From Calcarisporiella thermophila CBS 279.70 (taxonomy: Eukaryota; Calcarisporiellomycota), in contig NW_027192229.1 of assembly GCF_041956535.1 (NCBI RefSeq), positions 26,830 to 90,829 of the forward strand: a stretch of DNA of 64,000 nucleotides. Reading direction: 5' to 3'. Both the position numbers and the translations under genes were made by a program. Shown here piece by piece: positions 33,912-46,499 of this stretch. The notes under the pieces are model-generated. The model was not told the DNA's origin. It was given only the letters and a program-made list of their open reading frames with translations, and made no database searches. The stretch's first letter is position 1. Each line of letters opens with the position of its first letter.

Positions 33912-34992
33912 AATAACGACTCTTAAAAATTCAAAATCAAACTTTTGTTGTGTTGCCGTCATCCAAGAATTTTTATATCCCTGCGACTGTTTAGAATTGG
34001 CAAATTTAAAAAATGACCCTCCATGGAATAATGCTTGTTTGGCACAAAATTTAATTGTCCCAAATAAATCATTAATGTAAAAATATATATATGGGAAATT
34101 GTTATTTTATCTATATGTTGAGTAACGTATAGTTTTATAATACATACATCAATAACTTTAAATTTAAAATATATTCATTGATTTTAATATAATTCTTTTA
34201 TTGCAACGGGGGAGTCGAAAATTGAGGCATGGGGTCATGTTGAAATGGATTATTACTTGGGTCTATAGATGGAATTCGGGGATCCTGAAGTCTATTTCTG
34301 AATACTTCCCCCATGTACAAATCAGAAATGACTACCACAATGATGTCCATAACATCACGAAATTGTATAGATTATTTCTAGGAAAATAGTTGGATAATTA
34401 GTTTACATATGTACGATGTTACATAGACTGGATTTTTTTTTAACATTGCATTCAATTCGGGTGATTCAAATTTCATATCTATCAATCGCACTCGTTTTCA
34501 ATCTCCAAAATATATAACCTCTTCTTACGATCCCAATGAATTTGGACACTTGTTTTCTTGAAGTTTATTTCACAAAATATGGGAAGAATTAGCTATTTTC
34601 AATAGAGGTCCATTCTCTCTATAGAATTATCATATGTCAGATGCTTGATATTTGGTTTGCTAACTGCGCAGAAGACTCCTGAGAATTTGCTAATAGTAAT
34701 TTTCAATATAATTTTAGACACTTTTATTCATCCTTCTGCTTTCTCATCCTAAATCCTCTAGCATGTGGCCTTGACACATGAGCACACATACACAAAAACT
34801 CGATAATCAAATATATAAGAGTAGGAAATAAAAAAAACTCTACGAAACCACACCACAAAAAAATAAAAAATAAAAATCAAACTTGTACTTTTCTTGTAAT
34901 AAAAATAGGATTTTACGAATTCCACAAACCTTGACTCATCAATAAATCTTGGGAAACTTATGGTCAAAGAGTTCGCAAGTATCTCCACATGC
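33912..34992. other. AT-rich intergenic DNA
   Basis: About 1.1 kb upstream of the secreted-protein gene and downstream of RPB1. It contains TATATA and poly-A/T runs, with no supported gene. An 88-codon minus frame at 34758-35024 overlaps the RPB1 3' end and is not credible. Confidence 0.6.
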
Positions 34993-37900
34993 TTATTTCT
35001 TTTGAGTCGAATTAGGACCACCATAGGACGGGCTCATTGGACGATAAGATGGGCTGGTGGGACTGTAGGAGGGCGAAGTAGGGGAGTAGGAAGGATTTGC
35101 AGGAGAGTAGGATGGACTGGTTGGGGAGTATGAAGGGCTGGTGGGAGAATAAGATGGGCTTGTGGGCGAATAGGAAGGGCTAGTGGGGCTGTAAGAAGGA
35201 CTTGTTGGTGAATAAGACGGGCTCGTGGGTGAGTACGATGGGCTCGTCGGTGAATATGTAGGGCTCGTCGGCGAGTAGGATGGACTCGTGGGCGAGTATT
35301 TTGGTGATGTGGGTGAGTATTTAGGAGAAGTTGGTGAGTAGGAAGGACTCGTTGGGGAATATGACGGGCTTGTGGGGGAATAGTTTGGAGATGTGGGAGA
35401 GTAATTGGGTGACGTGGGGGAGTAGGATGGGCTAGTGGGAGAGTATGAAGGGCTTGTGGGAGAGTAAGAGGGACTGGTTGGAGAGTACGATGGACTTGTT
35501 GGAGAGTACGACGGGCTCGTTGGAGAATAGGATGGACTAGTGGGCGAATATGAAGGGCTGGTGGGAGAATAGGAGGGGCTGGTTGGAGAGTAGCCTGGAG
35601 ATGAGGGGCTGTAAGCAGGGCTTGCGGCATAACCTGGAGAAGAGGGGGAGTATCCGGGACTCGCGGGAGAATAGCCCGGGCTTGTCGCTCCATATGGGCT
35701 CATTCCGCCGCTCCATGGACTGGCCGCCCCCACTCCATAACCACCTGTCTCTGCAATGGGTGAGAACATTGCATTCTCCGCCACACCAGGCCTATAGTAT
35801 TCTGCAAAGTGACCAGGAGAGCGTGCCTCGTATGGCGTCTGCTGGGGAGTCATCGAGCCGCCCATAGGAGTGTAGCTGCCAGCTCCTACAGTGCCGAGCG
35901 TGGCCACATGGGTTGTTGGTACCACATTTTGAAGCATAACTTCGTCAAGCATCACATCAAAGCTGCCTGTGCCCAATGGAGCCAACTGCCCGAGCATGAT
36001 GTTCTCAGATACTCCTCGGCAATCATCCAGCTCTCCTACTGCAGCAGCCTCCAACAAAATCTCAACTGTTTCTTCGAAGGAACATCGCATAAGGGCACCC
36101 GTCTCTGCACGGTTGATTCCGTGACGAGTAATGGCCATCAAGTGCCCATGCATCGTCATCACATCGCAGAGCAAGGCCAAGTGACGGTAATTGACGTAGG
36201 ATGCATCAAATTCAATAACAGCACGCAATTCCTTAAGAAGCGCAGCACGAGTAGCCTCGATGCCAAGCACATCCATAATTTCAAGACAATTGTTTGAGTA
36301 GGTTCGGCGATGGTCAACACCCTCTTGGCAAAGGACCTTCTGGAGGTTACTTCCCGTAGTTTCAAGAACCCACTCGTTGACCTTGTCAAAGGTGCCGTCC
36401 TCACGACGTACTACTTGGGACTTTTCAACCATAAATACTCTTTCAATACCCTCAATACCACGCAGTGATATAGAGCTCAACATGTTACTCTCGATACGAC
36501 GCAAGAATACGTCTTCCTCTATTCTTCCAGATTCATCCATACCCTCGTCCTATTGTTTGAATGGAGTGCAATTGAAAATAAATAAATAGCGTTTATGTAA
36601 ACGCAGTTTCAAGCAAAAAAATACCTTTTCCATGCCATCCTCGTGCATAATACGACATCTAATTACGAGATTCTCCATGTTATCATCACTGCAGATGACG
36701 TGCAAATCATTCTTGAAGTCATCGTTAATGCGGTTAGTTACATCAAGCATGCTCAAGTTTTTATCGATCATCATAGCTCTGTTGAGTATAATACGCAAGA
36801 GCCATGGCGAAACATTATTTATTACGGCCGGGTTGTCGCTCTATAAAAATCAGCTAATTTCAGAAATCAATCGAGCGAGTAAGCGATGTATCACAAATTA
36901 CCTCGAGCGCGTAGTAAGCTTCTGTAAACTCTTTATCCTCTTCGATGATAGTGTTCTCAATGTCAGGATCGTAATAAATCTCAGTTGCTTTAGTAATCTT
37001 TTGCAGGGTAGTGTGTTCGAGTGCGACCTGAACTTCCTTTGCGAGCTCCATATTACGAGCGCGGTCAGGAACAAGATACACAGTCAGGATGGGGGTCTTG
37101 ATATTCTTTGCCACGTTGATAATTTCCTTCAAACGAGGGACACCAAGCGTTACGTTTTTACTCGATACACCAGCATAATGGAAAGTATTAAGCGTCATTT
37201 GCGTGGCAGGTTCTCCAATGGATTGTGCAGCAATGGTTCCAACCATCTCACCAGGATGCACCATGGCCAAATTGAATCTACTCTCAATCTCACCAAGGAT
37301 CCATTCAAATGCAGCGGTGTTCAGGTGGAACTCCTCAATTACTCGCTTAGCAGCAAAAGTTGCGCGAAGCAGTGTCTGGAAGAGGAGGGTTGCGTTTTGC
37401 TGAGCACCCAGACTGATCGGGTCGCTACCGCGAACGACAACTAGGCGTTCCGCGAGATCTCGTACACTAGTAACAATCTGCTGTGGATGGATGTTACAAG
37501 GTTTCTTTGGATCAATGTGGAAAATGGTCTGCGCATTCCAAATCAATCGTTTTAGATTCACAGGCAACCAGCAGTCTGCGTCACCCTTAGGGAAAACGAA
37601 ATCGCGTAGGAGATTTCGGTCCTCCTCCAATCGATCAAACTCGGCGTTGAGAAGTGCCTGAGTGTCTGCATCCCCATCAATTTCTGACAGAACTCCAATA
37701 TCGAGAGTGCCGGGTTTGAAAGAACGCGAACGATCCATCACATCGACCCGGTATTTCTTCTCAAAGTTTTTATCAGAAAGCTTGAGAGAATCAATGGTCT
37801 GTTTCTCAACATGCCCACCATCCATTCCATCCTCGCCGTAGCAGAATTGGATGACTTCACCAAGCGAATTGCGCACAGTTCCATCATAGCTGGCCATGAC

Positions 37901-40900
37901 ATCTTCCAGGGCTTTTACCAACCGACGCTGAATATAGCCAGTCTCGGCAGTTTTTACTGCAGTGTCTACAAGACCCTCACGACCTCCCATGGCATGGAAA
38001 AAGAACTCTTGTGGCGTGAGCCCACGCAGATAAGAGTTTTCCACGAATCCTCTAGACTCAGCACTATGGTCATCCTTTGCAAAATGAGGAAGTGTGCGCT
38101 GTTTGAAGCCGAATGGGATACGTTTGCCTTCGACGTTTTGCTGTCCGACACAAGCAGAAATCTGAGAAATATTGATGAACGATCCCTTCGAACCAGCAAC
38201 CACCATCTGTTTCACATTGTTGTCATCTTTCAAATTTTGCTGGGCCTTTTTACCGGCTTCATCACGAGCTTGATTGAGTTGTTTGTTGACCTTGTTTTCG
38301 AAAGTTTCACGAATCGTCATGCCTGGCTCACATTCAAGTTTATCTTGCTGTGCAGCAACAATGATCTCGTTCACGCGTGCCTTTGCAGAGCTGATGATAT
38401 TGGATATGGTTTCCATTGTAGATGCATCTGCTATAGCATCACCAATTCCGATGCTAAATCCATTGTGCAGCAGCCAGTGGTTGACGACACGCTGTGCTCC
38501 ATTAAGGAAACTTTTAGCAGCCTCAGGCCCCAGCTCCATCATAGCCACATGTACTAGGCCACCTCCAGAAGTACCGACCGTATTCTTCGTGAGAATTCCG
38601 GTGAGGAGCTCACCATTCTGGATAAGTACGTAGTCGTCCTTTGGGTTAAGCAGATTACCGTCCTCGTTACTGCGACGACAATTAACTCCTTTGGGAATCA
38701 CCATGCTAATAAGCTGTTTGCCAGTCCAAAGTGGTTTTGGTTTAAAAATGGCGGGCGGAATCATATTGCCATCCCAGTCAGGCACCCACATAAGAATGTT
38801 CATTACAAGCTCACGATCGAGGAAGCAGTCGCGAAGCGTAAATTTACGAATACCACAAAGAGTGTCCTGTACAATTCCCATGACCGGCTTGTTAGCCTGG
38901 GGAGAGATAATCTGCTTTGGAACCATGCAGAGCTCTTGAATCTCAGCACGAGTCTCCAGCGATTGAGGTACATGCAAATTCATCTAACATATACATCAGT
39001 ATAAGGCCATAATTGAAATGACAAAAAAAAATATTACCTCATCACCATCGAAATCTGCATTGTATGGACTTGTAACAGAGAGATTCAAGCGGAAGGTGGA
39101 ATAAGGTAGCACTTTAACTTTATGTCCCATCATAGACATCTTGTGAAGTGAAGGCTGACGGTTGAAGATAACCAAGTCCCCATTATCTAAATGACGTTCC
39201 ACCTTATATCCAAACTGAAAAAAGAAATACATGAGAAAGATTCAAGTATTTCAGGATCCATTATATGCAATATTCCCTTACCTGTAGAGGAATATCTCCA
39301 GCACGCTTGTGATATCGCAAATCAATACGCTCACCTCTGTCTCGTATCACATATTTTGCACCAGGGTGTTCGTTCGGGCCGTTTCTCACTAATTGCTGCA
39401 ACCGTGCAATGTTGTATGGTGTCACTATCTCAGGGTAGGTAAGGTTGCGTGCGATACTGCGAGGAACTCCAACCTCGTCGATAGAGAGGTTAGGGTCACC
39501 AGTAATGACGGTACGAGCAGAGAAGTCCACACGTTTTCCCATCAAGTTACCACGCAATCGACCCTCTTTACCCTTCAGACGTGCGCGGATAGATTTAAGT
39601 GGACGGCCAGATTTCTGTAGAGCCTGAGGCTGCCCTGCAATGTCATTGTCCATATAAGTGGCCACATGAAACTGAAAAAAAAAAATTAGATCAGACCTGT
39701 GAGCAAAAAAAGCATTAAATTTACCTGGAGTAAATGCTCGAACTCATTAATGACGTGAATCGGTGCACCCTCCATCTCGCAGCGCTTCACATGGGCATTT
39801 GCCTTCAGCCAAGAGTCAAATCAGTAAACAATAGAAGCTATTCGAGAGTATTCCAATTATACCTTGAGAATATCCGCAAGCTTATGGGTCAAATCATCCT
39901 CAGAACGCCCACTTCCGTCCATAAGGATACTGGGTCGCACCTGAGGAGGAGGCACTGGTAGCATTGTAATAAGCATCCACTCCGGGCGAGCATACTCGGG
40001 CGACAGACCCATTGCGACCATATCTTCCTCACTTATTTGTTTGAACACCTGTAAAACCTGAAGAGGGGTGACGAGATTCTTTCCTTCTGGAAGAATTTCC
40101 TAAAATTTTGTGAATATTAGATGTTAGAAGAGGAGGGCAGAAGTGAGTGCAAATAAATTTTACATCAGATGAAGCAGTTTGCCTGTAGGTTGCATAGAGC
40201 TTCAATCCTTCTTTCTTAAATGTAGGCTGCCTGTGGCCACAGCCGCCATGCGATTTTTTGCGTTTTCCGTCAATATCACCATTCATCATCATAGTATCTT
40301 GATTGTCCACCTCATCCATTTCATCGTCGTCATCAGCCCCACGTTCACAGACCATCTTTGTCTTGGCAATCTCCCATACTGCTTTTAAGCGAGCTTTTCT
40401 ACTCCTCAGTCTGCGTGCTCTCTCAAATTTGGGATTGGACTAAAGTAAAAAGAATTGTATTAAGTTACTCAGACCAACCCGAAATCTCGCTCAAAGCACG
40501 TACTTCGTCCACTTTCAGCTTGGAACAGTGGAAGCAGACGCATTCGAGGATCTTTTTCACTTTATTCAAAAAGCCTATGCAATTTAGAGTAGCGATAGTC
40601 TAGATATGTTCTCTCTTGAAGCAGGATTTTAACTAACCAATATGAAAAACGGGTTTCGCAAGCTCTATATATCCAAAATGGCCGGGACATTCTGCCATTT
40701 TTTGATCGCATGTCTCACAATAACGATGTCGATCAATTGTGCCTAGCCTCGGATCAAACAATCCTCCACGTTTGGGCTGGCCAGCCTCATCGAGAATCTC
40801 TGGATGCTCGACTTTAACATAACCCATTGCTTTCTATTATTTGCCAGGTATCAAAAAGTTGAGTATTGATCTAGATCTGCCGATGTGTCCAGAGACACAC

Positions 40901-41023
40901 TCAAGAAAAAGATCAAAAATAAGATGGTAAACATACTATCTCTTCTGGAGAAAGAATTCCAAATTGGACTCCAGTGACACGCCCGAGTGGAGCCTTGGAG
41001 TAGGCGAAAGCGTGTCCGCTCAT
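34993..41023 (-). CDS. RPB1: RNA polymerase II largest subunit RPB1
   Basis: Eleven exons (41023-40937, 40833-40638, 40574-40504, 40439-40164, 40099-39863, 39802-39725, 39671-39282, 39214-39038, 38983-36902, 36840-36625, 36549-34993) join in frame to 1788 residues. Landmarks run in order: the N-terminal zinc-binding clamp with [32 protein letters not shown], the catalytic loop NADFDGDE (Mg-binding aspartates) ending exon 8, the [28 protein letters not shown] bridge-helix and trigger-loop region, and the foot and clamp closing at [18 protein letters not shown]. The CTD then holds about 29 heptads; most are YSPTSPS, with YSPTSPN twice, YSPTSPK twice and single T and AN variants. It ends in YRPMSPS and a short basic tail. 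This is the Pol II catalytic core with an essentially consensus CTD. The head-to-head neighbour is YOS1. Confidence 0.97.
35008..35700 (-). repeat. CTD heptad-coding tandem repeat
   Basis: A 21-bp unit encoding Tyr-Ser-Pro-Thr-Ser-Pro-Ser repeats about 29 times within the last RPB1 exon. Codon use varies from unit to unit, so the repeat is old and held by selection on the protein rather than a recent DNA expansion. Confidence 0.9.
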
Positions 41024-41339
41024 GATTTAATATGTTTTTGAAATTTTTTTGAAATTTTCAAGATTTAAAAAACAAAAGTAAAAAATGAGGTAAAAATAGA
41101 GAAAATGGTGAAAGATCTTTCAAGGATTGCTGCTAGGTGACCTTTTCTGGGAGTTCTGAAGAATAGAAATCAAAGGTCAACAAAGATCAAAAGCGAGAAA
41201 CTCCCAAGGAGTGATAAAGGAAGGGGAAGAGAAGATTTTATTGACTTGATGACGTCGACAGACCAACTAATGTCGACAGGATTTTACGTGTCAGCTCGAG
41301 AACTTTAGATCATCCTTCCTTTTGCTTTACAAATTCATA
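41024..41339. promoter_or_regulatory. Divergent promoter between RPB1 and YOS1
   Basis: 316 bp separate the two start codons. It contains a CRE-like TGACGTC at 41250-41256 and the 8-mer GTCGACAG twice in direct orientation (near 41254 and 41273). Use by any factor is unproven. Confidence 0.5.
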
Positions 41340-41653
41340 ATGGGCGTTGCCAACCTGTTAACTGCACTCTTACTCTTCATCAATGCGATTGCAGTATTAA
41401 ATGAAGAAAGATTTCTTGCTCGTATCGGGTGGAGCTCGACTTCTTTTCATGGCTATGGAGATCAAGGTCAATCAATAAAAGCACGGATGGTCAATCTGAT
41501 ATCTGCAACAAGAACACTAATGAGAAGTATGTTCGCAAAAGCATTTAGCTTCTGTTCAAATAATTATATTGACAATTATTTTCCTTTCTTCCCTTAGTTC
41601 CCCTCATCGTAATCAATCTCCTCGTGATAAGCTATAGATTAATTCTGGGTTAA
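41340..41653 (+). CDS. YOS1: YOS1/IER3IP1 family ER-Golgi protein
   Basis: Two exons (41340-41526, 41598-41653) give 80 residues, the usual size of this family. The first half is a membrane helix (LLTALLLFINAIAVLNEERFLARIGW), followed by a polar loop with SIKARMVNLISATRTLMR and a second membrane helix IPLIVINLLVISYRLILG at the end. The intron splits the RIPL segment and its removal restores the family C-terminus exactly. In yeast, Yos1 binds Yip1 and Yif1 and is required for ER-to-Golgi transport vesicle function; the same role is expected here. The gene is divergent from RPB1. It is short, so similarity rests on these two helices and the ARIGW junction, which are diagnostic. Confidence 0.92.
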
Positions 41654-42037
41654 AATGGATCAGGCCAAACTTTCATCTATTTGAATCTTATTCCATTTTC
41701 ACCTCCGCATTTGTACCTTATAAGCCTCTTCTCTTTTTATTCTGTTATTGTTGAGCTACCTATTTGATTTTATAAAGACTAGTACTCTTTTCATCAGCCT
41801 AAGACTACAGGGATTGCTGAAGGCAAAGAAATGATTTAATCCTATAGAAAGCTAATCGTTTTCCCTATCTCTTAAATGATCTCGTAGTCAACTGTGTTTA
41901 TTCTTCTCGTAAGATGATATATTTGATATTCACTTCATAGCATTTGCATTATGAATTAAATCTAAGCCGCGCTATAATTTTTATTCGAGCTTTATCTCTT
42001 AATATTTAGCTGTTCAAATGGAAAAATATTAAACTAT
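41654..42037. other. Intergenic DNA
   Basis: About 380 bp, AT-rich, between YOS1 and the recyclin gene. It should contain the recyclin promoter; I see no specific element. Confidence 0.55.
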
Positions 42038-45000
42038 ATGGATGCAAATTTTCTAATTTCAATTGAACCAATAAAGCCATTAAGGCAACAGCTTCCACTT
42101 CCTCCGGATCTCATTTTAAAAATTCTTCAACACGTCCCTGTCCCATCGCTTACAAATGTCGCGGTCGCATGTCGTCGATTCAAGGTGCTCGTGTATGACG
42201 ATGAGATTTGGGAGGCAAAACTACGTGCTATGGGAGTTTGGAAAGATTTCAATGAGAATGAGAACCCGCTTGATGCGCCAAATGAACCACTCTTTTTATC
42301 AAATTCGAGGTCATCACATGCTGGAACGAAGAATGATTTGATGAGCTTTGATCCGTTCACAAATCCCAATAGCTCTGCATCTAGCATGCTCACTCCACCA
42401 CCAAGTTTATCAACATCATTCACAAATAATTCGACCGGTACTCTTCTAGACCTAGATTCGCTTCCCTCTACTTTTAACAGAGCAGATCGCCCAGTTTCGC
42501 TTCACGCCCTCATCCCTGGAATTGGATCTGATCCACTCTCCGCTAATGCACGAGCAAAATCTACCGGAGAGGCTCGTGGTCGATTCCGCCAGATGTTTAT
42601 AGAGCTATTTCCCTATTACAGGGAGTTCAGGCGTGGAACAAAAGACTTGAGTGTGTTCAGAGATTTCGCGGGAGAACCGCTTCAGATCGCGAAAATGTTG
42701 ACTCAGCTAGTGGCATTCGGGAGAGCCAAAGTAGTGGATGACTGGAAAGACGTATGTATTATTAAATCCTTTTTGAATTATTCGCTTGCTCATATTTTCT
42801 ACTTTGCTATATAGATCAATAGTTCAATAGAAGCTGCTTGTCAAGACTTCGAGCATGCATGTTTGCATCACTTCAATAATGCTTATAGCGCAGATGATAG
42901 AAAAAATATGGAGGTAATACTTGAACAGTGATATAGTTGTTTATGGGTTTGAACCACAATTTTTTTAAACTGATAGAGATATGCAACGGCATTAACATGT
43001 TTAAATGGCGGGCATGCATGTATACAATCTTTTATCCAACATCACCCTCTTTTCTATGACCTACCCTTCAATCCAGGAGAGACCATGGGGTAAAAAGAGT
43101 GATTTACCGAGTTTTATAGCCCTATTTAACATAATACATTGGATTCCGTAGCACCGACTTTTTACCTTTAAAGAATTTCAGCAAATACCTTACTGATGAG
43201 ATTAAAAAGCAAGCAGCACTTATTAACGATGTATTCCCGAGCGAAGCGGATGTGCTATATTTATTTTGCGAACGTTTATTTGAAGATGTGGTATATTTCA
43301 TTATATTATAATTGAAATAACATGTTTCATCAATGTGGGATCATATTATAACTTCTTAGGTAAATGACCATTTAACATCGCTACTAAAGGCTACCCGTGA
43401 TCACGATGTACAGCTTTATCTTCAATGTGTGTCCGCTGTTACACAGGAGTTACAATCAATCGGAGATGTGATTAGCAATTTGAAACCTGGAGGGATAGAT
43501 CGCTCGCGTACGGACAAGCTCATTAACAAACAGTTGCACCCAATTGTGCGAAGATATCTGCACGATGAGTTACAATGGGTGAGCGACAACTGTGTATTGG
43601 CAACTGAGAAATGGGAAGAAGAGGTGAGTATTCTTGCTATTACCTAGAACTAGAATTTTATCATTCATCCGCCATACAATGACGTTTAATTAGAGAAAAT
43701 CAATTAAACGGGCGAAATCTAAGCGATTAAGTAATCCAATGGCCACACCAAATCGAGAGCTTTACAAGCGCAATTATTTAAAGGCATTCCGTAAAATCCT
43801 ATTGCTGCCAGCAGACATCGTCACCTCTTCCATTCAGACAATCCAGGGCTTCTCCGGTCCTGGAAAATCTTCAAGTAGACCATCCACTCCAGATCCATCA
43901 AAAATTTCATCAAATAGTCAGCAGAATGGAGACAGCCCCAAGTTGGAGACTAAAAGTCAATCGAAGCAAGAAGCTATGAGCGCGCAAGAAGTACAAGGAG
44001 CGCTCATGGCCGCACAATTGGATGAAATGCAAGATATTTTGAGCCTGGAGATGTCTCTTCACTTGATTCATATCAACAAAGAAGCTCAACAGCGAGTAGG
44101 ATTTTTCTTAAGATTGGCAGATGAATATGGCGAGCAAGCGTAAATATCATACACTATTACATTGTGTCTGGGAGATATAACAAAACATTTTTTGTGCTGA
44201 TTTGATAGCCAAAAAACCATTGAAACTATATTTATTCATCTACTACGGACGCTAGGTATGCATCACATTAAACCAGGGTTCGAAGAGTAAGTAGATTGCT
44301 TCTACCTAATACTATATTGTAGCTCAACCAACATCAATCTTGGCATTAGGGCTATAGAACACCTCGGAAGCTGTAATAAGTTAGACTCTACTATCGATCA
44401 TCAAACCCCTATCACTTCTCTCCGTGACTTCTTCGAGCTTATTCATATGGCCGATCTTATCCAACAAATGGTGCACGTGTACTACGAAGAAGAAATGGTA
44501 TTTTTTAGTATTGAATTTGCTTATCTGGTGCAATAATTCTAACAACTGCTGTTTGATATATAGGGAAGATATATTGATAAAACCGATTTCCTCTCAGATT
44601 GCAATAAAGAAAAGAAGAATTTTGAGCGCTTACTTGATGACTATGTAGCACGGGGACTTGACCGTAGCCTACAAGTGCTGATAGATCATGTGGAGTATAT
44701 TCTTCTTCGCGATCAAGCTGCCTCAGATTTTCTTCCCGCACACGGACAAGTACTTGACTTGCAGCCGACAAAAGCTTGTAAAAATGCAGCTGATTGTGTT
44801 CAGCTGCATACTCAGCTTTTGCTTGGATGTACAGATAAAACAATGCTGGATGTGTTTTTTCAGGAAATAGGCTCCCGATTTTTCTCGTAAGTACTAGCCC
44901 TTCTTTGCCTCTTGCACTTATTAGGCTAATAGCTGGCCTTATGACAGAGTTTTATGCAAACACTTCAAGCGGTTTACTATTAACGAGGCTGGTGGCTTCC

Positions 45001-45269
45001 AGTTAATTTGTGATCTCAATCACTACAACCAGTGTGCGTGGTCTCTCCGCCAGCAGCCCACTACTCGACTCTTCATGGCACTAAAAGACCTTGGCAATCT
45101 TTTTATAATCCAATCACCCGAAGCTCTAAAAGAGTTTATTCATGATGGAGAGCGTTTTGGTGGGACATTTAGGGTGGAGGAGGTATTGGAGTTCGTACAG
45201 TTAAGGGCTGACTGGAAAATGATCCAGAAAGAGGTGGAGAGAGACAAATTGGATTGCATAGTGATGTGA
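42038..45269 (+). CDS. F-box/Sec10-type recyclin (Rcy1-like)
   Basis: Ten exons (42038-42751, 42815-42913, 42977-43089, 43152-43290, 43360-43623, 43694-44139, 44209-44286, 44323-44497, 44564-44886, 44948-45269) give 890 residues. An F-box lies at about residues 20-60 (LPPDLILKILQHVPVPSLTNVAVACRRFKVLVYDDEIW). The rest is a long helical Sec10-like body: FIELFPYYREFRRG, YLTDEIKKQAALINDVFP, ISNLKPGG, NYLKAFRKILLLPADIVTS, DKTDFLSDCNKEKKNFERLLDDYVARGLDRSLQVLIDHVEYIL, and a C-terminal FKRFTINEAGGFQLICDLNHYNQCAWSL. A Ser/Pro-rich linker at residues about 105-150 and another within exon 6 are low complexity. Yeast Rcy1 is an F-box protein working with Skp1 in endocytic recycling of v-SNAREs such as Snc1; the fission yeast Pof6 is related. 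The same trafficking role is expected. Each joint preserves frame. Confidence 0.9.
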
Positions 45270-45624
45270 AGAATTTGTCAATTTTCGAGTCATAAGCAAC
45301 GATGGACATTTGGAATTTGCCTTTTTTTTGGTTTCTTTTATGTGTTAATAACCTTTTTATTTAATAATAATATCCTGATCTCGTTCAATTTGGTAGTTTT
45401 AATTTGCCCACTTAATTTTCATTCAAATAGTATGTAGTATATTTACCTCGAGGTAATTATCAGATGGCTCACATGAGTCATAATAATCAATTGAAATTTC
45501 AAACTCTATATAACGTTAAATAATACCCGATATTAAATTAGAAACTCGAAAGTTAAAGAGACCGTCGAGATTTGACGTTAAAGCCAATTTAACCACCTGG
45601 GATCAATTATTCTTGCACTAAAGA
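45270..45624. other. Intergenic DNA
   Basis: About 355 bp with poly-T stretches, then the promoter of the first GNAT gene. No supported gene. Confidence 0.55.
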
Positions 45625-46300
45625 ATGACTGTACCTATAAAGACCGCAAGCAGCAACATCAAAAAGAATGTTACCGTGCGTCCATTCTCGCCCTCCAATG
45701 ATGAAAAACATTTTGAGCGCATTCGTGGCCTCATTAACAGTGCCTATCGTTCAGGTAGGTTGAATTTGAAGGCATTTCCAAACTTAAGAAATTAAACCAT
45801 TGCCCTAAATGTGAATGGATTGTCTAGATAAAAGTTGGACCACCGAAAAACATCTGATTCGGGGAGAGAGGATGACTATCGAAAATCTCAGACGCACTTT
45901 GGAAAATGACTCAATTCATTTGTTCCTCGCATCGATTCCCGGGAATTCGGCGGAGAATAAACAAGCTTCCAGTGAAGATGAGCTGATCGTAGGAACCGTT
46001 GATATCGAGTTCAATGAAGAATATCCTGGTGCAGGACTTCTTGGCTGTCTTGCAGTGGACCCAGAATTTCAGTCCCATGGCATAGGTTCACGACTCGTCT
46101 CCCATGCCATGCACTTTGCTAAAGAGCAACTCAAGCTGAGCAAAATGGTGATATGGGTTGTGGACAAGCGTTCAGATATTATTGGGTGGTATGAAAGACT
46201 TGGCTTTAAGAAGACAATGGAAAGACGCCCATTTGTATGGCCCAACCTAATCCGGGACGGAATTGAGCTCGATTTTATTGTGCTAGAAAAAGCTCTGTAA
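45625..46300 (+). CDS. GNAT N-acetyltransferase, tandem copy 1
   Basis: Two exons (45625-45754, 45828-46300) give 200 residues. The GNAT fold is plain: the first helix ERIRGLINSAYRS, the DEL..VGTVDIEF strands, and acetyl-CoA loop LAVDPEFQSHGIGSRLVSHAMHFAKEQL with the V/I-x-x-x-Q/R-G-x-G/A signature in QSHGIGSRL. IGWYERLGFKKT is the conserved late helix-strand. The intron falls after AYRSG in phase 1, identical to its position in the second copy. These small stand-alone GNATs acetylate amino groups of small molecules or peptides; the substrate is unknown. The next gene on the same strand is a paralogue, so this is a tandem duplication. Confidence 0.9.
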
Positions 46301-46499
46301 ACCGAATGTTTGCTTGCATAGTGTGCACATCTTAACAAAAGATCTTTACATGCTTTGACGAACCTTAGCTCTTCGCCAAAAGATTTATCCAATTAATTTG
46401 ATTTTTATCGAGATTTATTACCGTAAAAAATTAAAATCAACTCCGCTCAAGTCAGAAAGCATATATCTGACAACCTAGTCCTCCATTATTTTTTCTGAA

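Noticed and set aside
35034-35693. Long Pro/His/Leu-rich open frame in another reading frame over the RPB1 CTD
   Set aside because: It is a shadow of the tandem heptad repeat, since a 21-bp unit without stops stays open in other frames too.
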